DNA of 64,000 nucleotides from Valencia hispanica. Its lineage: Eukaryota > Chordata > Actinopteri > Cyprinodontiformes > Valenciidae. Positions 23,991-35,170 of the stretch are shown here, piece by piece. The stretch covers positions 30,538,961-30,602,960 of the forward strand of contig OY747713.1 in assembly GCA_963556495.2 (NCBI GenBank), given 5' to 3'. A program made the translations under genes and the position numbers. Every line of letters begins with the position of its first letter. Positions within the stretch are counted from its first letter, which is position 1. The notes under the pieces are model-generated. The model was not told where the DNA came from and did no database searches. It was given only the letters and a program-made list of their open reading frames with translations.

Positions 23991-25930
23991 ATACGTGCTA
24001 CAGCTTTCCATAGGATACCAAAAATATCCCTGGGGATGTTGACATGAGATTGATATTTCCTAGTAAGATAGCAGCAGCAATAGTAATCTGTTAGTTTTTA
24101 ATGGCAACTTATATATAGTGAACTGTATTTTTAAATAACTGGTTTGCAGTTTAGCTAAATCTCTTCTGTTTGATCAGTTTCAGTAATCACGTGCTTAAGG
24201 AATTGTCTCTACAAAGCTCAGATATGTCCAGACATGGCTACTAGTCGCGTTATTTGCAACACCTTAAATCAGACAAATCTTGATCAATGTCTTCAACAAT
24301 GTGCTTAATATTTACCCAAAGGGAAACAACATTACTCCTGCGATCAGTAGATTACTTTCATCGGTTGCCTATGAATGAGGGGTCGAGACAAATGTGAATC
24401 TAAATTTGAAATGGACATTAAAACCTGGTCTTTCCATCCCTGACTGGATTCTCAACCTAAAGCAGTAAGTTACAGCTTAAACATAGTTGAATAAATAATG
24501 AGCTCACAGCAATTTAAAAGCATAGAAAACCAATTTCATTTATTATCTGGCATAAAGACCCCTTTTTTGAAGATTAAATTATTTCCAATGTTCATGATCC
24601 AGAAAATAATTATTTTTCATTGCCTAAAAAGCAAAAGAAAAGGAAAATAAAAACATCTGTTGCCTGATAAATTGTTCATATTGTGTTTTTAATGACAATT
24701 AGTATTACAATATAGCAGTGGAAGACTTTTAGTGTTTCTCATTACTCAGAGCCAAATGTCCTTCTGATCTGTGGTGGGGGGGTTCGACTGAGTCTCTGTC
24801 AGGGTGAAGCGAAAGAAAATTTAAAACGACCTGTGTGAAATTCAGATTGTAACAACTTTCCTTTTAATGTCAATTACACATCCTCCTGTGTGTGTCACAG
24901 AGCCTAGAATGCAAATGTGTTATATAAAGGTGCTGTACTGCCATTTAATAATAGTGTAGGCAATATGATGGGAATGATATATCAAATCTCTAGGCCTAAC
25001 TACTTAGTTTTCAGAGGTTAACATTAACATATCATTTATTTTAATAACAATTCAGCCCTCATTTTCATGGAGTGGTTTAATTAATCTATTACAGATTTTT
25101 CTGAAACATTTATGGAGCCTGGAAATTATGCACTTCAGCTGCAAGAGATCATTCTTAATCTCATGCCTAAACATGAAACCAGAAAAAATGTAAGAAGCTT
25201 GTTTATTTATGCAGATGAACAATAAATCTGTAATTCTTTTTACTTGCCACAAAGTATGATGATGTTGTATTTCTTAAGTAAATGTGTGTTACCTGCGTAA
25301 AGTATAGTTTGTTTATTAAGGGGATAGAGCTCACAGATTACCTGAAAATAAAGGAAATGTTAAAGAGAAACTCTGCCCAGAAAGTAATTGATGCTTGAAA
25401 TAGCAACTGTGGCGTAAACAGGAAAGAGCGAGAAAAGTGGCAAAATAAGAACACATGACATTTTAAAACAAGACTACAACCATAGACTGTACAACACAGT
25501 CATTCTGACAGTCATGTGAGTAGAGCCACTATCCAAACACTCCACCATTTAAAAAGATTCTATAAAGCCTGCTTTATGCAAATGTCAGAGACAAAACAAA
25601 CAGAAAACCCCCGGAAAACTGCACATAAGCTTTACTGTATCTTTAAAGTCAACTTTAGTACACACATTTCATCCTTTATATCTCTGAAATACAGAAATAT
25701 TCAAGTTGTAAGCATAGACTGTAAATTACGGTTGTAAGGTAGGAATGATTCAAACACATTTTTCCAAGGCTGCTTCACAATCTGTTCTGATTTCCAGAAC
25801 TGCATTTTCTCTATTTGTGTGCCATTAATTATTTGCCATGTAGCTTTGTGTGCGACATGTTTCCAGATACTCTGTGGGAGGTCTTTTAAAAAGCTTTCAC
25901 TAACTCCATGTTTAAATGTTTTGGTCTCTA
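23991..25930. other. Intergenic, no gene seen
   Basis: AT-rich sequence without recognised repeats, apart from a G8 run near 24776-24783. Short open frames (25052-25252 minus and 25516-25737 plus) are not supported. Confidence 0.5.
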
Positions 25931-25939
25931 TAAGAATGC

Positions 25940-26540
25940 TATATGCGGAGGAAAAAACTAAAACTGGCACTTATGGCTGCATAATGCTGTGGGGATGCTT
26001 TTCTTTACTAATTAAGCTGATGAAAGTTGATGGAATAATAGAGGAGCTACATACAAAAGGAAACATTTTGGAGACCAGCTAGAGAACAACTCAAAACATA
26101 GAGCCAGTGCTAAAATGAAATAGTTTTGATCAAAACATAATTTTGTATTAGATTGGTCCAGTCAAAGTCCAGAGCCTAAATCCAATTGAGAATATATGGC
26201 AGTATTTAACAATTGATTGGATAGAGAGTTTTCATCCAATCTGACTAATCTTGAATTATTTTGCAAGGAGGGATGAGCAAAAATCATAGTTTTTAGATGT
26301 GCAAAGCTAGAAGAAAACTCCCATTAAAGAATTGCAGCTTCTAATTGTGAGTAAAGGTTATTCCACAGAGTGCTGACTCCAAGAAGTGGATATCAAATTT
26401 ATAATGAACTTTTCAGATTTGTTTAAAAATAGAATGTATTTTTCTTCTACTTACAATTATGCACCACCTTGCGTTGGTGTTTCAAATAAAACACACTGTT
26501 TGTGGCTATAATGTGACAAAATATGAAAAAATTAAAGGTA
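25940..26540 (+). mobile_element. Tc1/mariner relic, plus strand
   Basis: The frame at 25819-26082 contains GCIMLWGCFS followed by KVDGIIEELHTKGNILE, which is the mid-catalytic region of Tc1-like transposases. After frameshifts, 26160-26200 encodes the SLNPIENIWQ block. 26275-26345 resembles the C-terminal region. 26455-26540 (ATTATGCACCACCTTGCGTT, then GTGGCTATAATGTGACAAAA) is the long terminal inverted repeat of the same family as at 40.8 and 54.6 kb. It is heavily decayed. The 5' boundary is uncertain. Confidence 0.75.
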
Positions 26541-27830
26541 TTAATTCTCTTGCAAGAAATGTAACAGCTAAACCTAAATCTTGGGGTAAAATGTTTAATT
26601 TTCACCTGTTTGCTCATTCTGATGTGGATGAAATTCACTGAGCAGCTCCATTCAAGTAAGCGTCACATGCAAGATACCTAATGTCATGCATGTGAATCAT
26701 CAAACTGAATCCATATTGATTCAGAACTGCATGGGGCTTGATCAGTGTAGCTTGGGATGTTATAGGTTACCTGATAAAACTTGACTGTTTTAAACCAGAG
26801 CTCTTTTAATAAAACTGCCTCAGTGTTTTTTTTACTTTATATTTTACATAGAATTGCTTTAGTATTTATTCGTTCACGCCGTCACAAAATACACCTTTCT
26901 AATTGCTGCAATTTTTAAACTCACTGATTTTCACCAGCTTCATGTTCTGTTGTACAACTGTGCATTCCCAGCCTCACCTTCTTCACATGGAAATGCTTTT
27001 TCAGTCTGAAAATAACTCTGCCAACTCCTTGGTATATGTAATAAAGCATGATATTACATCTTCTTACTTTATATGGCACAAGCAAAGTTGTTAAAGAGTC
27101 TGTTCAATATACTTTAAAAAAAGGAACCTTCCTGACTGAGTTGGACAGATTTGACGGTGTCCCTTTGTCCTCATTTCCTCCTTTCTTTACCATGTTGCTT
27201 CACACTTAGAGGAAGACAACTGTCATCCCTGTTTAAAACCCTTTTTCTTCTGACATTCAGGATTTGCTCATTTTGATCTTGATTTTGTTAATGAGTAGGA
27301 TTTAGGTGTGTACCTTGAGAATCAGGATTATAGTCTGACTGCTGGATGAGCTCATTTTTGCCTAAGGTTGAGCTGAAGGGTTTTTAAAGGATTTCTCTCA
27401 GGTAACTGCAGACAGAGAACTAACAAACTTGCTTCAGATAAATCCTCCATCCCAGTCTTATTTTAATGTGAGTTGGTGTTATTGACATATTTTAATTATC
27501 CCAAGAATTTACTTGGTAAAAAAATGTGTGCGGTACATATCTGTCTTGTGCAGGTGGCAGTCCGCCGTACCTTTATATAAAAAAAATTGTGGCCAGTTGT
27601 TTTCCTCGAATTTAATGTAGAACAGAATAAATTTCCACAATGGTTTATGATTTTTTCTTCACACTGTACAAATATTACTAGTGTGCAAACAATTTAAAAA
27701 CAGTTCAACCAAAAATAAAGAGAACATGTATATGCCTTGGTCCCTCCTCTTTGCCCCAAACTTTTAATGGTTGAGTACTTGTGTGTATGGTCGCTGCTTA
27801 TGTTAATCTTTCACATCAGCAGATAAACTG
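26541..27830. other. Intergenic, no gene seen
   Basis: AT-rich sequence. Nothing coding or repeat-like was recognised with confidence. Confidence 0.5.
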
Positions 27831-27834
27831 AGGT

Positions 27835-28035
27835 GTGTGTAGTGACACTGCCTGTTCCTTGCCGGCACTCAAATACGTGATTTTAATTTCTGGCCGACTT
27901 GACGTGAAGTTGGCGCAGGATATACCATATATAGACATTGCAGACCTATGCTGCAGGAAGCCCGCCCTCCCCCTCGCATCTCTCCCTCGCCCCTCTCTCC
28001 CTCATATTCAGTCAAGCGCCGCCATTACTGAATTC
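27835..28035 (+). promoter_or_regulatory. Possible promoter of the THAP-like relic
   Basis: This stretch changes composition sharply. It holds a TATA-like ATACCATATATAGAC (about 27921-27936), then a C-rich tract (about 27960-28004) and GCGCCGCCATT at 28017. It lies directly upstream of the THAP-like coding relic, from which it is separated only by an inserted MITE. Promoter function is inference from composition and position. Confidence 0.25.
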
Positions 28036-28315
28036 TAGTGATGGGAATTCCAGCTTATTTTGGAGAGCCAGTTCTTTTGGCTTGGCTCACCATAAAGAGC
28101 CGGCTCTTTCGGCTCCCAAGTGGCTCCTCAGATTTTCTGTTGCTTAAATTGTATTTATCACTAAAATTAATGCAAAACGATGTGTACCAAATGTACCAAA
28201 ACAAGCGGGGGGGATGAAAAAATTAAAAAACGGCTCCCAATGACGAGCCGGCTCCCATCGTTCACTTCAAAGAGTTAGCTCTTAGAGCCGGTTCGTTAGC
28301 GACCGACACATCACC
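28036..28315. mobile_element. hAT-like MITE rich in GAGCCGGCTC motifs
   Basis: It begins TAGTGATGGGAATTCC and ends GCGACCGACACATCACC, so the outer 8-9 bases form an inverted repeat (GTGATG). Inside are repeated AGAGCCGGCTC, GGCTCCCA and GAGCCGGTTCGTTAGCG motifs, typical of an abundant fish MITE of hAT type. AATTC occurs next to both ends, but a full 8-bp duplication is not clear. Confidence 0.65.
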
Positions 28316-28344
28316 AATTCGAAGTACGAACTCCACCGTAAAAG

Positions 28345-28536
28345 ATGCAGAAACGTAGTGCACACGTGAGTTGCTCTGTTGTTGACTGCCAGAATCAACA
28401 TAGAAATATTTTTTCTATTTTTTTTACGCCGGGATCCTTTACGAATTTAGGACAATATCAGGCGAAGTTGGCATCGAAGCTCCGTTTGGAAAAAGGGGCT
28501 ATTCCAACAATCAGAGACTTGCCTGCAATTGAAACG
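28345..28536 (+). pseudogene. THAP-type zinc-finger exon relic with internal deletion
   Basis: The ATG at 28345 opens a frame reading MQKRSAHVSCSVVDCQNQHR, then FTPGSFTNLGQYQAKLASKL, then RLEKGAIPTIRDLPAIET. The start carries the first C-x4-C pair of a THAP C2CH finger. The end resembles the last part of the THAP fold (F..xxF, then a basic segment, then the LKxGAVPTI-type AVP motif). The middle, including the second Cys-x2-His pair, is missing, which suggests an internal deletion of a few dozen residues. A splice-donor-like GTAAGG follows at 28537. THAP domains occur in host proteins and in P-element-like and other DNA transposons. This copy is probably transposon-derived and non-functional. 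No downstream exon was found. Confidence 0.5.
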
Positions 28537-28841
28537 GTAAGGCTGTGTTTTTATTGCTCTGCTGTGTGTAACAAACAGCAGCTAACTGCTAATGTGGGTA
28601 TTGTATGCTAGCGAGAGTAGTAGATATGGGTTAGATATGCTGAAGCGTTATGACTCCTTTAACTTCAGTTTTTCTATCTTGCTTTCAATTGACAACAGCT
28701 GTTTTGCTCAACAGCTTTTTGGTGGTACTTTTGAGAAACATTTTGGCTTTAACAGTTCACACTCAGAGCTTGCTATAGTGCCTGAACTGAATTCAGTGAG
28801 TACAGTATAATCCGTTGCATCAATAGATTTGACACCTCTTA

Positions 28842-29485
28842 AGGCTAATTTATGCTTCACCGTCTGCGGAAGTGCAGAGACACGCAGTCCCATTATCTGT
28901 TGATGCAAGGACTGTCTGTCACTCACACAAGGACACACACAATTTTTTAACTATCCGTCAAAAGCAACTGCGAGCACACATCTGTGATTGGTCAGCCCAA
29001 GATCATTTCACAACAGTCCTCTATAGTGTACGTAATTAGTAGTCAATGCAGCTTTTGAGCCCCAGATGCTTTATATTGCAAGGCCAGTTTATCTAATATG
29101 AACTTTTGGCGATTTTGAACACCAGGAGGAGTAGAGAACAACAAAACAGACTGCTGTATTTGTTTGTTTACATGCATTTTTAGAGTATTCAATGAGCTAC
29201 ACTCCTACTAAAAAGCTTTCCAGCTCAATCAAAACTCACTCTCTGTCGACCATTGCTCCTTGAGTGGATGTGCCTTCACAAACTGAAGTAAATAAACTGT
29301 TCTCAAACAGAAACGTCACTGCAATGGTAGGCAGACCCGCTAGAAAAGGTCTGCACCCCCTGCTGCTCTGGTGGGGAATTGCTTTGCAACACTCACACCA
29401 GCGGAAAAGTACAAAAGGAAAACGTCTCCACCAATACGTGTGAGTGTGGTTGGAAACTTGCTGACAGAGAAGTATAAACTAGGCT
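28842..29485. mobile_element. Harbinger-like MITE with TTA target duplication
   Basis: The left end is AGGCTAATTTATGCTTC and the right end read inward is AGCCTAGTTTATACTTC, giving imperfect inverted repeats of about 17 bp. TTA flanks both sides (28839-28841 and 29486-29488), the 3-bp TWA target of PIF/Harbinger elements. The element is 644 bp and without a transposase. It shares termini and the internal TGTGATTGGTCAG motif with the MITE at 31519-32056. Confidence 0.75.
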
Positions 29486-29488
29486 TTA

Positions 29489-30210
29489 CAGTAAGGCTAT
29501 TTCCAGGAATGCAAAGCTTATGAAGTTGTTCAGCAATACAACAGCTGCTCATGATGAGAAGTCTTTCTGAAAACTCATTTATCTAAATATATTTGAAGAT
29601 AACATCCATCCAGTAACTGTCCATACCTGTTTTTCCACACAGAATCACTGTGGGACTGGTGCCAATCTTTCTGCCTATATCATTAGGTAAAAGGCAGGCA
29701 GCACTAAGGACACATGGCTAGTCCATTACATTAACATTTGTCTTTATTTATGGAGTATTTGTTATGCCCTAATTGTGCATGAGCTGCAATATTACAGGGC
29801 TGTTGCAGTTTATATGCAACTTATGGCTCTAAACTATTTTGAGCTGGTTGTTATTGTCTTAACTAAACAATAGTTGTATGCTACTTTTTTGCTGTCATAA
29901 AACCAATTAATTATTATGTGAATGATGCACCAATACCAGAACAAAATATACAGGCAGTAAAACAATTAATTAATAAAAGCTCAAAGACAACATGTGTTTT
30001 TTGGTGTCTCCTATAGATCTGTATTAGCCAGATTATTCAGTGGAGAACAGGGTACTTACACAATTAGTATGGCTGCTTAACTTTGGACTTTGAAATCTTT
30101 AAGAAGCTCAGAAAACCTCCACACCCTATACATGTGGCTGCCAACGCTACTTTCACGTGAATGAAATGATAAAAGACCTAATTTTACCTAAAAAGAAAGA
30201 AATTATCAAA
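29489..30210. other. Intergenic, no gene seen
   Basis: AT-rich sequence with no recognised coding or repeat content. Confidence 0.5.
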
Positions 30211-30214
30211 ACTA

Positions 30215-31507
30215 TTCAGAATAGAATAATCCTTTATTGTCCCACAAAGGGGAAATTCAGCTGTAAAAGCAGCAAAGTGGCAGGTAATAGAGGCCTTTAG
30301 ATTCACACAAGAAAAGTATCAAAGTATCAAAACAAAAATAAGTTTAATATATGTACATTAAGGACAAAATTACCAAACCAAAGAACTGTGCAGTTATTAA
30401 AAATACAGTGGCATACTCAGATTAGAATGTGGAACTGAGTAGGATCATTTAAAAACTATTATTATAACTATTATTAAATAGTTAAATACTAGTTAAACAT
30501 TATTAAAAACGAGTATTAAAAAGTGAACCTATTTCCAAGACGTTAACAGAATATAAACTGTGAAAAACAGATGTGCAAATAACAGCATAACAGGGCATCC
30601 TAGAACAGAGCTGGCCTTCTTGATGAGCTTAATCTCTCACTCTCAGCTGTTGATAAACTGCTGCTCCAACATACTACACAATAAAACATGGCTGATGCCA
30701 CTACAGAGTCAAAGAAGGTCTTCAGGAGCACACCCTGGACTCCAAAAGATATCAGTCACCTCAGCAGGTAGAGTCTGCTCTGACCTTTCCTGTAGAGAGC
30801 ATCAGTGTTGTGGCTCCAGTCTAGTTTATTGTTCAGGTGAACACCTAGGTACTTATAAGAGTCTACTATCTCAATGTCCACTCCCTGGATGTTCACCGGT
30901 GTCATTGTGGTGGGTCTGTGTCTGCGGAAGTCCACCCCCAACTCTTTGGTTTTCCTCGCGTTGATCAGGAGGTGGTTCTGCTGGCACCAGTCGACAAAGT
31001 CCAGAGTCCACTGTCTTTACTCTGCCAGCACCGTTCCCTGTGGGGCCCCCATACTGCAGACCAGCCTGTCGGAGACACAGCCCTGTGTCCTCACATACTG
31101 TGGGTGTCTTGTGAGGTAGTCCAGTATCCACTGGGACATGTGGTGATTCACTCTTGGAAGCTCCAGCTTGTCCCTCATAAATCCTGGCTGGATGGTGTTG
31201 AAAGCACTGGAGACATCAAAGATCATGATCCTCGCAGTGCTTCCAGGCATCTCCAGGTGAGTCAGAGCTCGTTGCAGGAGCTCATCCACCCCAACACCAG
31301 GCTAGTAGGCAAACTGCAGTGGATCCAATGAAGACCTCACCAGGAGGTGAAGATGGTTGAGAACCAACCTATAGAGGGTCTTCATCAGATGCGAGGTCAG
31401 GGCTACCAGCCTGTAGCTGCTGAGGTCCTTCAGATGTGAAGTTTTTGGCACCGGCACCACACAGGAAGTCTTCCACAGCTGTGGTACTTTCCCCAGCTTC
31501 AGGCTTA
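30215..31507 (-). mobile_element. Rex1/Babar-like (CR1-group) LINE, 3' part, minus strand
   Basis: On the minus strand the reverse transcriptase continues from the segment at 36510-36860. Motifs are LGKVPQLW (31500), SHLKDLSSYRLVALTSHLMK, then LDPLQFAY followed by a stop (about 31310). Next are RIMIFDVSSAFNTIQPGFMR and QWILDYLTRHPQYVRT with GAPQGTVLA (31289-31017), then FVDWCQQNHLLINA and YKYLGVHLNNKLDWSHNTDA (about 31000-30800). The catalytic F/YADD region is deleted between GAPQGTVLA and FVDWCQ. The 3' end carries the tail TTTATTGTCCCACAAAGGGG (plus strand, from about 30233). Stops and the active-site deletion make it inactive. Confidence 0.8.
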
Positions 31508-31518
31508 AGCTTGGTTTA
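31508..31518. repeat. Terminal stub of an outer Harbinger-like MITE
   Basis: AGCTTGGTTTA begins right after the TTA at 31505-31507 and resembles the inward-read right terminus of the MITE at 31519-32056. Its counterpart is at 36491-36509, followed by TTA at 36510-36512. Removing everything between the two TTA copies rejoins the Rex1-like reading frame (codons for LYN and LSLKLG). This shows that TTA is the target duplication of an outer insertion. Confidence 0.6.
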
Positions 31519-32056
31519 AGGCCGGTTTATACTTCTGCGTCGTGTCCCTTGCGTAGGGTACGCCGTAACCGCCGTAGCCTCTGCGTAGATCCGCGGAGGC
31601 TTGACGTGCACCTCCTCGGACCTGACGTGCAGCCCGGCGACGCGACGCAGAGACTCGGAAGTACTTCCTTGTGATTGGTCAGTGAGATTACGTACGCACG
31701 TACCATCTTCTACGTCTCTGTCTTCTCATTTGCTTGCGTTGCAAAGTGTTCAAAAGAAGGATAATTTGTTCGTCTGCTTCCACAATCTCGTTGAGACACT
31801 GCACCAAGTCGGCCGCCATCGTTGTTCTAAAATAGGAAATACTTGCCGGAACTGAAGCAAACATAAGCAAACCATCAGAAAAACTCCGCCCTGTGGAGTT
31901 TGCCGACCAATACCAGCCTACTGTCACATGCAGGTCTGGAAATGAAACAGCAACACGACGCATTCAGCCCTAAGCAGAAGTATAAACACAGCAGTGGGTA
32001 CGGCGGTTACGGCGTAACCTACGCGACTGACGCGACGCAGAAGTATGAACCAAGCT
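31519..32056. mobile_element. Harbinger-like MITE, 538 bp, TTA target duplication
   Basis: The left terminus AGGCCGGTTTATACTTCTGC (continuing GTCG) and the right terminus read inward AGCTTGGTTCATACTTCTGC (continuing GTCG) are inverted repeats with few mismatches. TTA flanks at 31516-31518 and 32057-32059. It has a GC-rich interior with CCGCCGTAGCC near one end and GGCGGTTACGGCG near the other, so there are further sub-terminal inverted repeats. No coding capacity: frames inside it (31601-31963) are chance. It appears inserted in the TTA of the outer stub at 31508-31518. Confidence 0.8.
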
Positions 32057-32244
32057 TTAGACTCTTGAATTGATCTTATTTTCTCTGTGCTGAGGCCTTT
32101 CTAAGTTATTTTAACACACAAGCACACTAAACCACACATTTTGTGGTGGTGTACTTTACGTTTTGGGAACTCGTTGTGTTTCACACAGTTTTTCTTGGGG
32201 TGGTAAGGTCTCGCTAGCTCAGTTAGCTTAGCTTTATTGCGGCT

Positions 32245-33120
32245 ATGGCTACTCTTTCTCCTGTCTCTAACTCTTTTCTTCTCTCTTGCTCTCTCTGTCA
32301 GATGTTTAGTTACTTCCCTGCCTCCTTTAGTGATAATGGTAACTGTAATAAATGTGATTTTTGTAGCTTTGGAGGCGAGGGTATCAGAATTAGAAGCACG
32401 GCTCCACGCTGTTGAAAAACCAGCAGATAGCCGAAGCCCACTAGCCAGCGCGGAGCCAACAAGGATAGAACCCCCTAGCTGTCCTCCGGTAGAGCCCGCG
32501 CAGTCGGGACCTCAGGCCGGCTGGGTGACTGTACGTAGGATACATAGTTCTAGGACCCAGCCCCCAGGCCACCACCAACCGGTCCACGTTTCTAACAGAT
32601 TTTCCCCGCTCAGCGACACACCCGCTGAGAAGCCGACGCTGGTAATTGGCAGCTCCATAGTCAGAAACGTGGCATTAGAGACACCATTGACCATATTCAA
32701 ATATTTGCCAGGGGCCAGAACGGGCGACATCAAATCCTACCTGAAACTGCTGGCTAAAGATAAGCGTAAATACAGTAAGATTGTATTCACGCTGGCAGTA
32801 ATGACACCCGGTTACGCCAATTGGAGGTCACTAAAATGAGTGTTGCTTCTGTGTGTAAGTGTGCCAAAACAATGTCCGACTCTGTAATCTTTTCTGGTCC
32901 CCTGCCTGATCGGACCAGTGACATGTTTAGCCGCATGCTGTCATTCCATCAATGGTTGTCTAGGTGGTGTCCTGCAAACGATGTGGGCTACAATGATAAC
33001 TGGAGAACTTTTTGGGGAAAACCTGGTCTGATCCGGAGAGACGGCATCCATCCCACTTTGGATGGAGCAGCTCTTCTTTCTAGGAATATGGCTGAATTTA
33101 TTAGTCCTCCAAAACACTGA
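32245..33120 (+). pseudogene. L2 ORF1: Cys-rich head, coiled coil and SGNH/GDSL esterase-like domain
   Basis: From ATG 32245 the frame gives [20 protein letters not shown] and NCNKCDFC, two CxxC-type pairs. A frameshift near 32360 (T5 run) leads to [16 protein letters not shown], a short coiled coil, and a Pro-rich linker. The next segment reads [13 protein letters not shown], where GSS is block I of an SGNH hydrolase. A one-base loss near 32783 breaks the frame just before the GxND block (codons HAGSNDTR are still visible out of frame). The last part (32821-33120) has VFSGPLP-type strands (here [13 protein letters not shown]), the linker ending [20 protein letters not shown] (DxxH catalytic block) and a stop at 33118-33120. 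ORF1 esterases of this kind are known from CR1/L2 LINEs and are thought to bind lipid or membrane. Confidence 0.8.
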
Positions 33121-35170
33121 CAACCCAAAATTAAATGGATTAAAAGTTAAGCCAACAAAAGCAAATTATGGAATTCTCATAAAAATAAATACATTTAAAG
33201 GTGATAATCACATTGATTTGCTTTGTCTCACAGAAACCTGGTTGCAGCAGGAGGATTATGTCAGTATAAATGAGTCAACTCCTTCCAGTCATTTCAATTT
33301 TCACATTCCTAGAAATACTGGGCGAGGGGGAGGAGTTGCAACCATTTTCCGTTCTGATATACTAATTAGTCCCAGACCAATTGATAGCTACAGTTCTTTT
33401 GAACATCTAACCCTTAATTTTCCTCATCCAATTTGCAAAACATTAAGACCATTTTTGTTTGTGGTTTTGTATCGTCCACCACGCTCTTACTCTCAATTCT
33501 TGGATCAGATCTCACATTTTTTATCTGATTTAGTATTAAATACTGATAGGGTCATTATAGTGGGGGACTTCAATATTCATGTGGATACTGAAAGTGATAG
33601 CCTAAATGCAGCCTTTAGTGCTATTTTAGACTCAATTGGCTTTACTCAAAAAGTACAGGGATCGACCCACTCGGGTAAACAAACTTTGGACCTTGTACTG
33701 ACATACGTTATTGAGTGTGAGGAAATAACAGTCCACCCACATAACCTGGTCCTGTCTGACCACTTCTTGATAACTTTTGAATTTACTTTAACTGACCATC
33801 TTAAATCTGAAAGAAAATGTAATTATAGTAGAGCTTTATCAGACAATGCTGTAACAATTTTTAAAGAATCTGTTCCATTCTTACTTTCCTCAGTGTCTCA
33901 GGGTAACACAGTAGATGGCAGCAATTCTATCTCTAATCCTACAGAAATTGATGGTCTGGTTCGCAGCGTTGCTTCCTCATTGCGTTTGGCATTAGATAGT
34001 GTAGCCCCCTTAAAAAAGAAAGTGGCTAGCCATTGGAGGCTGACTCCTTGGTTTAACGCAGAGTTGCGTACTTTAAAGCAGAATACTAGGAAGTTGGAGA
34101 GAAAATGGCGCTCTACACACCTAGAGGATTCCTATTTAACCTGGAATAACAGTCTACTGCTGTATAAAAAGACCCTTCGACGAGCTAGAACAGCATATTT
34201 TTCATCATTAATAGAGGCGAATAAAAACAATCCTAGGTTTCTTTTTAGTACAGTTGCCAAACTTACAAAGAGTCATAGCTCTGTTGAGCCAACTATTCCC
34301 CCAGCTCTTAGCAGTGATGATTTTATGGGATTCTTCATAAATAAAATTTATTTTATTAAAAATAAAATCATTGGCATCCTCCCAAACATGATTACTTCTT
34401 CCTCAGTAAATGAGGCAGTATCGGAAAGAACTGTAGAACCTTGGTTGTGCTTAGGCTGTTTTGATTCAGTCGAGCTTTCAGAATTATCAAAAATATTAGC
34501 CTCATCTAGACCTTCAACTTGTATGTTGGACCCAATTCCAACCAAATTTTTTAAAGAAGTGTTCCATTTGGTTCCTGGCCCCATTTTGGATATGATGAAT
34601 CTATCCTTAGTAAACGGATACGTACCACAGGAATTTAAAATACCTGTAATTAAACCTTTACTCAAGAAACCTTCCCTTGATCAAGATGACTTAGTGAATT
34701 ACAGACCTATATCTAACCTTCCTTTCTTATCCAAAGTCCTTGAGAAAATTGTTGCTAATCAAGTCTGTGAGCATCTAAACAGTAACGAGCTGTTTGAAGA
34801 GTTTCAGTCAGGTTTTAGAGCTCATCATAGCACTGAAACAGCACTGGTGAAGGTTACTAATGATATTCTCATGGCCTCAGATAATGGACTTGTGTCTGTT
34901 CTGGTTTTGTTAGATCTCAGTGCTGCTTTTGACACAGTCGATCATAATATTCTCTTAGAAAGGCTTGAACATGTTGCAGGGATCAAAGGAACAGCACTAG
35001 GCTGGTTTAAATCATATTTGTCTGATAGATTCCAGTTTGTTCATCTAAATGATAAATCATCTTCACTCTCAAGGGTTACTTGTGGAGTTCCACAGGGTTC
35101 TGTGCTTGGACCAATTATTTCACCATATATATGCTCCCAATTGGTAGAATCATTAGACAGCAAGGGATAA
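33062..35170 (+). pseudogene. L2 ORF2 first frame: endonuclease and reverse transcriptase (702 codons)
   Basis: The frame shows the APE-type endonuclease: LLCLTETWL (catalytic Glu), [37 protein letters not shown] (Asp-Asn) and [10 protein letters not shown] (Ser-Asp-His). These are followed by the reverse-transcriptase fingers and palm: [65 protein letters not shown] (first catalytic Asp) and [12 protein letters not shown] one-base frameshift near 35119 then diverts the frame to a stop at 35168-35170. It overlaps the ORF1 end by 59 bp. The exact natural start cannot be fixed. Sequence spacing and motifs are those of the L2 clade. Confidence 0.88.

Noticed and set aside
31601..31963. Frames of 84-91 codons on both strands
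   Set aside because: They lie inside a non-coding MITE with inverted termini and have no domain.
33062..35170. 702-codon LINE frame as an active retrotransposon gene
   Set aside because: The reading frame breaks before the catalytic YADD, ORF1 is also frameshifted and the C-terminus is deleted, so the element is not autonomous.
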